In this document: positions 23,115 to 33,270 of the stretch, piece after piece | Numbering within the stretch: the stretch's first letter is position 1 | Layout of the letters: every line of letters begins with the position of its first letter | Assembly (NCBI GenBank): GCA_013180625.2 | Contig: SNVD02013269.1 | Span: 620,001-684,000, forward strand | Source of the DNA: Boswellia sacra | Taxonomy: Eukaryota > Streptophyta > Magnoliopsida > Sapindales > Burseraceae | Direction of reading: 5' to 3' | Length of the DNA: 64,000 bases | The notes under the pieces: generated by a model | The model's input: the letters and a program-made list of their open reading frames with translations, nothing else | What the model was told of the DNA's origin: nothing | Database searches by the model: none | Made by a program: the position numbers and the translations under genes

Positions 23115-26100
23115 TCAAATTACCAATTTAGATTCTTCCAATACATGATTTTGTGAAGAAGTATCATACTTCAAGCTTTTCGAAACATCAAAGAAATGTG
23201 CAACAGCTTCTTCAGGGGTCCCAACTAGAACTCCATGTCCTAGATTAAGAATGTGCCCCTTTGGTCCAGCACACTTAACAACCCTGAAATAGAATTTACC
23301 AGTGTTAGCACCTCGAACAAATTTTGGAAATTACATAATAAGGGCTATTTGAGCAGAAATAAACCGCAAGATTCATCAGCCGAGGAATTTGCATCTATGT
23401 AAAATAATATTCTTTTATCATTCATCCTTTTTGAGTTACTTAAAGGAACATTGTATTGACGACAATGTCAGAAATTGATACCATATTCTCCTTCAAAGCG
23501 AGGCAGTTGACTATTAAATGAATATTAACTCAAATGTCCCCCAAAAAATTAGATAAATGTTACGAAGGAAAATTCCCACTGAGAAATATTTCAACCAATT
23601 TGCAATTTTAATTATCCTATATGTGAAGCACATACTTCGTTCCAACAAAATCGCTCTAACTGTATCTTAATAGTGACTAGCTACATTTTGAAATCCACCA
23701 GGACTGGCACTATATCTTCTATGCTACTGTCATCAGACAAGCAGGCCTGTGTACCATACATAACGTAGTGTAAACATAGGCCCATAAGAAAAATTGTACA
23801 AGTCTTGCAGGATCAATAAGTCAGGTCTCAAACATTTATTAAAATACTACATCTAATGCAGCCTTAGGGTTTCATAAGACCCCAAATTTTAGTTCAGGAG
23901 AACCTAATGCAATCAAAATTTGATAATCAGCAAAGCAAGGAATCACCTCAAGCAGAAAACCAAACAAAAATGATCGAATACCAAAAAGTAATTATGCAGA
24001 ATCATAATTTAAGGAACAAATTATCCAGAGTCATTTAATTCAATCACAATGAAGAAATTGTTGAAACAGTCTTCAAATGAATCACAATTGTCAACTAATA
24101 CCCACTTCTTTATTAATGAGAGAATGGATGACATCATGAAGAAACAGAACTGCTGAATCACAAGACAAGAATAACATGAAACAGCCTTAAACATGCCAGA
24201 GACTTTCATGTTCAATCACCAAATAAGAGGTAATGTTTAGGATTCCAGCAAAGAAGTGGAGACGGGGAATTATATAAGGAAAATAGAAAAATAATCCTAT
24301 CTCCAATCAAAATTTAAGAATATAAAAAGTTAATAATAATAATTTTATTAAAAAAAAATTAACTAATAACCAAGCTACATCACCTTTTAATTTCATCTGT
24401 CAATGCAGGAAGAGAAGAAAATAAGTAAGCAGGATCCACATTTCCCTGCACACCAATATCATTGCCTAATCGCTTCCTTCCATCTGCAATATCCACAGTC
24501 CAGTCAAGCCCAATCACATCAACACCAGTTCCTTTCATACGCTCAAGCAGGCCACCATTTCCGTTAATATAGAGTACAATTGGTGTTTCAGGGCATTTAG
24601 TCCTCACTAAACTGACAATCTGCATTTTCAGAAAGGCACAAACTAGTTATCATGCATTTTGCAAAGCATAAACAGAAAAAAAAAAAATGTACATCTTGGA
24701 AAATAAAATAAAATTTACAAGAAGTACACTATATGATAATGCAGCCATAACATCACAACGCATAGAACAAGAATGTTTTCTTACAGTCTAATAAAATCCA
24801 TCCTATCTTACCTCTTTAATATAAGGCTCTGACCACTGCTCCCACATATGTGGAGGTAGTTGTCCTCCCCATGAATCAAATATTTGTATGCAATGAGCCC
24901 CAGACTCCACTTGATAGATAAGATAATCAGATATTGCCTTTGCTAAATGAGAGAGAAGAGCCCTCAATACATGTGGTGCTGTATGGCACATACTCTTTAT
25001 GGTAGTATATGTGCGAGTTGTCCCTCCTTCAACAATATACGTGGCAATTGTCCAAGGTGCTCCAACAAAACCCAAAACTGCAGCATGCTCCCCGACCTAA
25101 GAAAAAAAATTAACTTTCGATAGCAAACTAACATTACAATCATGTATGAATTAACACACAAATAAAAGTAGTATTTTCACCTCATCTTAACATGTGAAGG
25201 AAAAAGACGAAGAAAATCACCTCCTTCCGCAAGATTTTCAGGGATTCCCCAATGAAATGGAGTTTCTCCAAGTCAATGGGGTGTAATGCCTTTAATTCAC
25301 CTTCAGAACGAATTGGTGACTGAATAACAGGACCCCTCACTTCTTCTATGTCAAATGGGACACCAAATGCAGGTAAAGGCGTAAGTATGTCAGAGAAAAT
25401 GATAACCCCATCAGGATGAAAAGCTTCCCAAGGCTGCAAAGAAATTTGCACAATGAGATCAGTTGTCTCTGACCTCTCTCTGAAGGATGGGTGTTTTTCT
25501 GCAAGCTTTCTGTAAACAGCCATATACCTTCCTGCTTGGCGCATCATCCATGCCGGTGGCCGACCCACAGGAAGTCCTTTCGCAGCCTTAACCAACAGCG
25601 GATCTAAATAAAACATGAATAAGAAACATAAACAAGCCACATGAGGCGCCAAACAACTTGAAAGCAAAATCCAAAGATTATGCAAACAACTAACAAAAAT
25701 TCTGCTCATATAAAAAAATAAAATAAAATTAATTAATGAATTAAAATTTAAATTTAAAGAAATAACAAAACATCAGGAAAAGGGAAAAATAACATTACAA
25801 GTTGAGGCAACCTTCATTACACAAAACCAAACCACTTCACAACTTGTGTAATCATGCCCCATTCTTCCTTAATCAGTCCCCATTCTTCAGTCTTCACAAA
25901 AATAACTCCAATTATAGCTCAAATTTCTAGTTTTTTTTTTCACATTTTTGTCCTAATTGGTTCAAACCTCACCACAAACAGAATTGCCAATAGACTCTCT
26001 TAATAAACCACAACTAAGCCATACAATGAGACTTCAAGAGCTCACGATCTTTCACAATCAAGAATCACATATTAACAAACACCTCTTCAAATTGACAAAC

Positions 26101-26359
26101 AATAAATGAAGTAGATATAGAATTGAACATACCAGAAGAAGAGCATGATACAGTGAATGTCTTGACAGCAACTTGTTTTCTCTTGGAAGAATTGAACAAC
26201 CGTACAGACGAGCTTCCTATACAACTACACGCACTGCATACACGCAACCGGGTTACCAGAGTCAGAGCTGAAGCTTAAAAAAAAGAAATCAAATATATTT
26301 TTTTTAAGAGAAGATTAAATAGTGAGTTGACTTCACCTAGTTAAAGAAGTGAAACTCAT
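23115..26359 (-). CDS. HEME1: Uroporphyrinogen III decarboxylase, chloroplastic (HEME1-type), six coding exons
   Basis: The enzyme converts uroporphyrinogen III to coproporphyrinogen III in plastid tetrapyrrole (heme and chlorophyll) synthesis. Coding exons on the minus strand are 26359-26337, 26233-26133, 25603-25221, 25096-24812, 24619-24384 and 23283-23115. All borders are GT-AG. They total 1197 nt, an exact reading frame of 398 codons plus TGA. The first 40 or so residues ([20 protein letters not shown]) are Ser-rich and basic, as expected of a plastid transit peptide. The mature part starts [10 protein letters not shown]. Family hallmarks are [33 protein letters not shown] (substrate-binding Asp), [13 protein letters not shown] (active-site Tyr), [34 protein letters not shown] and HILNLGHGV (conserved His). 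The wording is closer to Arabidopsis HEME1 than HEME2. I see no lesion. The short first exon and its join are inferred from frame. Confidence 0.95.
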
Positions 26360-26529
26360 TCTTCTGCGTTTGTCCTTTTGCTCTGTTTTGTTATCAGTTC
26401 CGTCTACAATACAACGCAACGCATCGTATAATGTATATTCTTGTATCGTAGTTTGATGCAGTTTCAGTGCAGAACTTTAAAACCAATGTAATATTAGCAA
26501 ACGAAACTTAAACAAAGAAAAGACTCACT
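26360..26529 (-). other. HEME1 5' UTR with a probable intron
   Basis: A good donor (GTGAGT at 26528-26523) follows exon sequence ending at 26529, and an acceptor (TTGTAG) precedes 26403. This suggests a 125-nt intron in the 5' UTR, with the second UTR exon running from 26403 into ATG 26359. The exon upstream of 26529 contains a short ATG-started frame (MLPATDTARITSDS) that would meet a stop soon after splicing, so it would act as an upstream ORF if transcribed. This is inferred from splice signals only. Confidence 0.5.
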
Positions 26530-26710
26530 GGCTGTCAGAGGTGATTCTGGCGGTATCGGTGGCCGGCAGCATGAAGGACTTTCGGCTGCCGGAGATTGAA
26601 TGGAATGGAGAAATGGATGAGAGGATGAAGGGGATAGGACTCGGAAGAGTGGGAGCTGGGGAAATGATTTGATATCGTTTTGAGTTACACTGTGAAGTAG
26701 GGTGTAGGGT

Positions 26711-26720
26711 AAGAATATAG
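26711..26720 (-). promoter_or_regulatory. Possible TATA box of HEME1
   Basis: CTATATTCTT on the minus strand lies a short way upstream of the C/T-rich presumed leader exon. Its position and composition fit a plant core promoter. There is no direct evidence of use. Confidence 0.35.
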
Positions 26721-26729
26721 CAACCAATT

Positions 26730-28860
26730 ACTTGTTGAGATGTGTTTTATTTAAAAAAAAAATCCGATTTAATTTTTTTCCACTTGTTTTTTAATAAATT
26801 ATTGTTCTATATAAAATAATATAATAAATGCTAATTTATTATATTTATTGATATAAGTCAATAACTTATTTTCTAATTTTTAACATTTTTAAACAAATTA
26901 TATTAGATATATGTTTTTATATTTGTTAAAATCATGTTACAATATCGTGATATAAGCTCCATCAAGTATTTTAAATAAATCATATTAATTAACTTTTAAT
27001 AAATATCAATAAACATATTACCTAAGTTTCAACCAACATTGTTTTATTTATACAAGCTATAATAAACTTGAAACAATAAATGTCGCAAGAAAAAAGTATT
27101 AATAATAATACTATATGTTGTATAATTTATGGATCTCCACCACTTTATTTAACACATGCTAAACACCATTAATGACTTGGTACTTGGGCGTTTAATGGCA
27201 GAGAATTTTTCTTATATAATCTTCCTCTATATATGAATGAAGAGAAACTCTTCTCGTGGCTGGACTAACGTGGTGTAGTAAATCAATGGAAAGCTGAGAA
27301 TTGAAGAGAGAGTATAACTTTTGTGCTTTTTCTCTCCCACTTTTTCAACTTCTAATTAGTTGACTACACCATGTAAGCTGTGTAACAAAGGTACGGAAGA
27401 CTCTCTCATCAATGAAACATACATAACTTCTCTCACTCTCTCATTTACTTTTTTCTTATTTGATTACTTCATTAATCAAATGATCTCCACACATTTTCTC
27501 TTCTTCCCTCTCACCAATTTCTCTTATCTTTCTTCTCTCATAATTATACTATAATATATCATTCTATTTATTATAATATATTTGCTTAGTTCAAGACATA
27601 CTTTTACTTAAATTACAACACTATGCAAGATATTATACAAATTACAGGGTTATAATAACTGATACTCTCATTAAACTTCGAAAAAGCAACACACATGGTT
27701 TTCAAAAACCAACACAAAACCCCCTACCGTTACCCTCCATTCCATCATGTTATTAGTGGTAGGGGCAAGAAGGTCATTTAACTTCAAGAATGTAGGGGTA
27801 CACGGTGTTTTACTGGAAAAGTCATTTGACTGAAAACATTAACGTCTCAATTAAAATAAAAATAAAAATTAAACATTTATTATATTTTTTCTCTCTCCTC
27901 CCTATTCCCTCACATCTACCCGGGCATTTCTTTATCTCCCTTCTCCCCTTTCGTCTTCTTCTCTCCTCTCCCATCCTTTCTCCTTTTCCTCGATCTCTCA
28001 CTCTCCCTCTCTTTACCATCCCACTCAATCTCCTCTCTCCTGCCTAAAGGCTATCATCCCTACTCCACCAACTCCACACCCAAAGCCACCACCTCCAAAA
28101 GTAGCCGCCTCTTTCCTATTAAAGAATTTCGAAACTCGCCCCAACTTGCCGACGATGTTATTCATTCCTTCCCTACCACCAATTACTCCACCAACTCCTG
28201 TTTCTCAAGCTTTCAAATATTTATAAAATTTTAGTTTTGTTTTCTTTTTTGGGTTTCAATTGCCCTTCAATAATGTCGACACATACATAAGGTTTGTTTG
28301 AGATATATTCGAGTGGTATTGGAGGTGAGATAATTTGTTTTTTCCTGGGTTTTGTATTTGCCATGGACTTCCTTTTTTCCCCTTTCGGATGAACCCCTAT
28401 GCTTCTAAATTACCTTATGTCTTTGATTGTTGGTTTAATTTGAGATTATGCATTAAAGCGTGTACATAAGTGGGTGGTTTTGGTGAAATTTTAGTGATTG
28501 TTGGTAGGTTGTTTGGCATTTTTGTGTTGATGCGTTGTGATTGGTTAATGATTTCTGGCATTTTTGTATTAAAGCTTTTATTTTGAAAGGTAAAGCAATA
28601 GAGAATTGGGCTGGGTATAGGATTGGGAAGTAAGAAAAAAAAAAAAGAAAACAAGAGATTCTGAATATGTTTTAAATAGAAAAATAGGTAATCTAGAAAA
28701 AAGTAAAAAGTTTAGTGAGAGAGAGACGAAAAGGAGGTTGAAAACTTTGCCTCCGTCTCTACTTGGATGCCCACTCTCTCCATCTTCTCTACTTTTACAA
28801 TTCCACAAAAATATCAAAAAACTGTTATTTTTACAAAAAGTTATAGAAAGAAATTCAAGA
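26730..28860. other. Intergenic, no gene recognised
   Basis: AT-rich sequence, including a pyrimidine-rich stretch (about 27885-28050, CTCTCC-type) with no convincing coding frame. A short inverted similarity pairs GTGGTGTAGTAAAT near 27270 with the reverse of GTTGACTACACCAT near 27360. It could be a small element edge, but no TSD was seen. Confidence 0.45.
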
Positions 28861-28867
28861 GCATTTA

Positions 28868-29476
28868 TTGATGACTAACATGTCGACTGATTTGACGTTG
28901 GAATTTCAACTACAAGGGCAAATGGGTCATCACGAAAGCTATGACAACTTGACGAAACAGAAGGTAACGGTATGGGTTTTTGTGTGGTTTGTGAAAACTG
29001 CATGTGCCGGTTCTTCTTCAGAATTTAATTGGGGGTCCAGTGAGAATAACCCTAAATTATATAATGTTTATTTCTATAAGAATGAACTTACAATAACAGA
29101 TAGAGTTGTTGATGTCCAATTTTACCGCAACTTTGTGGCTCATTACTTAAAGCCCATTTCTAAATTAACTTTGCTAAAAATTTTCTATGATTATTTCAAC
29201 AACAAATTCTTACAATTTATTGAATATGAGAAATTCCTATGTGGGTATACATATTGGTTTTTCAATTTCTATTGTTTATTGTCATCGGTTGCTTTTTCGT
29301 TTCAAAGGTTGATCAATAACGGAAACTTTGTTCAGTTTCTTTGTGGCAATGACGGATACTTCTTGAGAAACTACATTTTAGAGGATAAGTCAAACATCCT
29401 AAAATATAGGCATAAGATAAATAATTTATTGTTTGTTGTCATCCGTTGCTTTTTCATTTCAAAGGTTGATCAATAA
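28868..29476 (+). CDS. Open frame of 202 codons, unrecognised, probably not a gene
   Basis: The frame starts MMTNMSTDLTLEFQLQGQMG. It is rich in Phe, Tyr and Asn, which is what AT-rich noncoding DNA gives. Its last third runs through a 157-bp tandem duplication and the frame ends just before a transposon insertion. I recognise no domain or signal. It is listed because it is among the longer open frames in the window. Confidence 0.12.
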   Translation: MMTNMSTDLTLEFQLQGQMGHHESYDNLTKQKVTVWVFVWFVKTACAGSSSEFNWGSSENNPKLYNVYFYKNELTITDRVVDVQFYRNFVAHYLKPISKLTLLKIFYDYFNNKFLQFIEYEKFLCGYTYWFFNFYCLLSSVAFSFQRLINNGNFVQFLCGNDGYFLRNYILEDKSNILKYRHKINNLLFVVIRCFFISKVDQ

Positions 29477-29552
29477 CGGAAACTTTGTTCAGTTTCTTTA
29501 TGGCAATGACGGATATTTCTTGAGAAACTAACTTTTAGAGGATAAGTCAAAC
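29270..29552 (+). repeat. 157-bp tandem duplication, second copy cut by a transposon
   Basis: TCATCGGTTGCTTTTTCGTT at 29282 recurs 157 bp later as TCATCCGTTGCTTTTTCATT. Unit 1 runs to about 29426. Unit 2 is interrupted at 29552 by the TIR element and resumes at 33291 with ATCCGAAAATATTGGCG, where unit 1 has ATCCTAAAATATAGGCA. Unit 1 therefore preserves the unoccupied form of the insertion site. Confidence 0.88.
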
Positions 29553-29756
29553 GGGCTAATCACACATATCCTTCGTTGGTTTTGGCTTAATTTCGTCTAT
29601 ATTCACTGTTTGTCACTTTTTATCACCTCTTATCCCTGACGAATCACCATTCTGTCACTTTTGCCGTTAGATAACATCACTATTCCATTCAAAACCGTTA
29701 CAATTACTAAAATACTCTCTGAACAAATTTCTAAAAAGTTAGCTAGTGATGAAACT

Positions 29757-29820
29757 AGTGTGATTCGAACCCATTCCTCTAAGAAGGTAGTATAGTTTTT
29801 TTACCACCACATCAACTGCT
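29757..29820 (-). other. tRNA-like module (A-box/B-box), left subterminal
   Basis: The minus strand reads GATGTGGTGGTAA, a spacer of about 30 bases, then GGGTTCGAATC, resembling pol III internal promoter boxes A and B. It lies about 200 bp inside the left end of the TIR element with the B-box nearer the terminus. It does not fold into a full tRNA that I can see. Confidence 0.5.
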
Positions 29821-29866
29821 TAAAATTATTTAACATACCATACTTTATTATTTATTGTAATAGTAT

Positions 29867-31892
29867 TGTAACGCCCCAAAATCGAAATATAAATATTGCT
29901 AAAATGCTAGGAAATCACTAATAATTAATCTCTAAACAAAACTTCAATAATCCTTCTTATTAGGAAAAAGTGAACAGAACAATACATTTAATGTCTCTCT
30001 AATCAAAACAAAGTTCAACAATCTAAAGTTTCAAACATAATTGCAATTAAAAAAAATATTCTTATTGCGTAATTCCAAAAAAATATAAAGTAAAGTCTCG
30101 ACATCAATCAACAAGTCCAACTACTAACTTTCGAGACTACTTTGCAAAATGTTAGAGACGAGGGGTGAGCCGTCAACTCAGTAAGTAAAATCATACACAA
30201 CCATTAGTATCTTAAAACAATTATAAAAACATCATATCTTAATAAAAACGGAGTTATGAGCATTTGTAACATTTAAGATCAAAGAAGTCCTTCACAATCA
30301 TTAAAGATCACAAAGACATTTATCGATTCATGTCACATAATGCCACCTGTAATCCCGGTGACCCGGTCCAAAAGTATGCCACCTGTAATTCTGGTGACTC
30401 GGTCCAAAAGTATGTCACCTGTAATCCCGGTGACCCGGCCCAAAAGTATGTCACCTGTAATCCCGGTGACTCGGCTCAAAAGTCGTGTGCACACTAATAC
30501 CACAGCTGGGTTTAAAATTCATAGTAGTATTCAGATACTATGGACAATGAGTCAAAACATTCAAGAACCATTTCAAATAACACGATACTCAAAGTACATA
30601 TACTAATAACTTTTCGTAAATAATAATAAGTTCGTCAAAAGTTTCTTTTACTAAAACGGTTTTTAACATGAAAACGGTTTTTGAGAATCAATTTAAAAGC
30701 TTTGCTGAAACTCTAATTTCACAATTTATATTCTAAAACAGAAAATAATTCATATAATATCACATAAAAATATTTTCTAACAAATCAAAATATTTATTAA
30801 GAACACACATTACATTTTAATCATAATACATGTATGATGTTACTTACCTTGATCGATCCAAAAAGAGAAATATCCTAGCTCCTACTTATCCAACGATTGT
30901 CCTAAAGCATAACCAGAAAACATCTCGATAAATGTATAAACTTAACACCTCAAATGTTCTACAAAATTCCCTTAAAAATTCATAAATAAACCGTTCTGCC
31001 TAAGTCTCATTCCCTGAATAGAGGTAATTCCAGAAATTTTATAAATTTATATCTTAATACAATTAACTTAGGATTTTGCAGAGGCAAACTAGACACATAA
31101 AGTATTCAAGTAAAATTTTTTTCAAAGCAAATTACGTTCAGAAACTATTTTTAAATGATTTTCGTTTTCTGTCAGTAAAGTCTATCCAGAATTTTCAGAT
31201 TAAGATGTTTCAAATTCAAAATTTCATAACAATTTTTCTACACTTTTAAAAATCATGAAAATTTACAGAAACATATATATCATCTCAACAAAATAGCATA
31301 TAAAATTTGAGAAATTTCTTACTCCTGTAGCATATGAAAAAAAATCCGAAATTCGTAACATCCAAAACTCACAATATTTTCAGGATTTTAACAGAAAGTT
31401 CAAAAATTCATAATAAATTGAAATCTTAATATTTTTTGTGAAATAAAAATTTACATGTTCATATATATATGTCTATAAGAACATATAAAAAAACCAGACT
31501 GAAAATCGAATTTTAAGTATCCTAATAAATTCAAAAATCCTAAGCGACTCCTTAATCCTCTGCAGAAATCCTAGCATAAATCTAGGCAACAAAAATTTCT
31601 AGTAAAAATTATTAAATCAAACTAAAAGAAATACAATTTTATCTTGAAATCTCTGAGTTTCAAAGCCTCCACCTAAGTTTTAGGTTAAAAACCCTATTTG
31701 CAATATTATAATATTGCTTATATATTAGATGAGGTTAAGGTATTCAAAAGAGATAAAATTAAACTACTATTTATCTCTTCTAATTTAAATATAAATAAAA
31801 CTCTCTCTCTCTTTTTAATTATAATTATTATTATCCTTGACCAAAACCCATAAAGACTTTTATAGCCCTAGCAAAATTTTACGGTTGTTACA
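29867..31892. repeat. Solo LTR, gypsy-type, 2026 bp
   Basis: It starts TGTAACGCCCC and ends GGTTGTTACA, the TGTAAC...GTTACA ends common in plant Ty3/gypsy LTRs. It is flanked by a perfect 5-bp TSD AGTAT (29862-29866 and 31893-31897). No internal retrotransposon sequence is present, which is the signature left by LTR-LTR recombination. It lies inside the Mutator-like element, so it is younger than that element. Lineage is inferred from the ends only. Confidence 0.87.
30340..30483. repeat. 36-bp minisatellite, 4 copies, inside the solo LTR
   Basis: Four units of GCCACCTGTAATCCCGGTGA plus CCCGGTCCAAAAGTAT, differing at a few positions. They are GC-richer than the surrounding LTR. In one frame they give a repetitive PPVIPVTRSKS pattern, which I take as coincidental. 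Confidence 0.9.
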
Positions 31893-32384
31893 AGTATTTT
31901 AAGGAATTAATTATTGTATTTAGTTGCTCAAAGAATGTGCTAATTTTATTTAATTAAAATTTTTCGAATATATTCAAATATATAAAAAAATACTTATTTT
32001 ATTTTTCATAATATTCATTTTTCATATTATCAAGGCATTTCTAATATACAATTAAATTTCAAACAATTGAAAAATACCCAATAAAATATCCACAAATGTA
32101 TTTAAAAATTCACAAAATACTCAACAAAATATCTAAAAATTATAATTTTGAATTTTTGATACAATAAAATTACAAAATCGTTAAAAAATGCCAACAAAAA
32201 TGTACAAAAATTAAACTAATTATTTTTGCTTAATTTTTTAATCTAAATTTATTAATTTATTTTTGTTTAATTTCTATTTTAATGTAAATTTATTAATTTA
32301 TTTTCATTTGATATTTATTTTAATATATTTTTATTTTAATTTATTAATTTGTTTTAATAAATTAATTAAAATTTATAATTAATT

Positions 32385-32905
32385 TTAATCAATTATAAAT
32401 TAGATAAGAGAAGCTATAGATTTATTAATTTTTATTTTAATCTATTTTAATTTATTAATTCTTATTAATAGATTTATTAATTTATTTTAATAAATTAATT
32501 AAAATTTATAATTAATTTTAATCAAATATAAATTAAATAAGAGAAACTATATATTTATTAATTTTTATTTTAATCTATTTTAATTTATTAATTCTTATTA
32601 ATAAATTTATTAATTTATTATAATTAATTTTAATCAATTATAAGTTAAATAAGAGGAACTATAGATTTATTAATTTATTTAATTAATTTTTATTTTAATC
32701 TATTTTAATTTATTAATTCTTATTAATAAATTTATTAATTTATTATAATTAATTTTAATCAATTATAAATTAAATAAGAGGAACTATAGATTTATTAATT
32801 TATTTAATTAATTTTTATTTTAATCTATTTGAATTTATTAATTCTTATTAATAAATTTATTAATTTATTTTAATAAATTAATTAAAATTTATAAATGTAT
32901 ACTTA
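32385..32905. repeat. AT-rich tandem array of about 112-133 bp units
   Basis: AAATAAGAGGAACTATAGAT and close variants recur near 32402, 32535, 32647 and 32772, embedded in TTTATTAATTTATTTTAATA-type sequence. There are about four and a half units of variable length. The array lies inside the Mutator-like element, between the solo LTR and the right end. Confidence 0.8.
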
Positions 32906-32956
32906 ATTTGAATCAATTATAGCTTACTTGTTATTAACTCTATGCATAAATATATT

Positions 32957-33012
32957 GTAGCCTGGTGGTGAGCATGCCATGTAGAAGAGAGGAGGTCCTG
33001 GATTCGAGCGCC
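32957..33012 (+). other. tRNA-like module (A-box/B-box), internal
   Basis: GCCTGGTGGTGAGCATGCC followed about 30 bases later by GGATTCGAGCGCC. It is similar in layout to the neighbouring module at 33085. Confidence 0.4.
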
Positions 33013-33084
33013 AACAAACGCCAACAAGTTAAAATTTAGCTTATTTTATAGCATAATCTATAGCTTAAATATATTAAATATCTT

Positions 33085-33142
33085 GTAGTCTGGTGGTAAG
33101 TCAAATACTTTACAATGTAGGAGGTCTCGAGTTCAAACCAAA
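33085..33142 (+). other. tRNA-like module (A-box/B-box), right subterminal
   Basis: GTCTGGTGGTAAGTC, a spacer, then CGAGTTCAAACC, which fits the B-box consensus GWTCRANNC. It lies about 140 bp inside the right end with the B-box nearer the terminus, mirroring the module at the left end. Confidence 0.45.
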
Positions 33143-33255
33143 ACGTTGTAAAATTTATTTAAACTCATATAATGTTAAATGACTATTATGCTCGTCAATA
33201 CTCAACATAATTACAAGTACTTAATGGAAAATCTGACGGAAATTAAGCCAAAACC

Positions 33256-33270
33256 GGGGGGGGGGGGGGG
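33256..33270 (+). repeat. G15 homopolymer inside the right TIR
   Basis: An uninterrupted run of 15 G replaces a segment that in the left TIR reads ACATATCCTTCGTT. The length may be subject to slippage or sequencing error. Confidence 0.9.

Noticed and set aside
22784..24221. A 17-bp identity (TTCATGTTCAATCACCA) between the gypsy remnant and a HEME1 intron
   Set aside because: A single match this short in 64 kb of AT-rich DNA could occur by chance, and no flanking similarity extends it.
30340..30606. Repetitive open frame PPVIPVTRSKS
   Set aside because: Product of a 36-bp minisatellite inside a solo LTR; no coding evidence.
29757..33142. Possible functional tRNA genes
   Set aside because: Only the A- and B-box-like blocks are present; no cloverleaf with paired acceptor stem could be traced.
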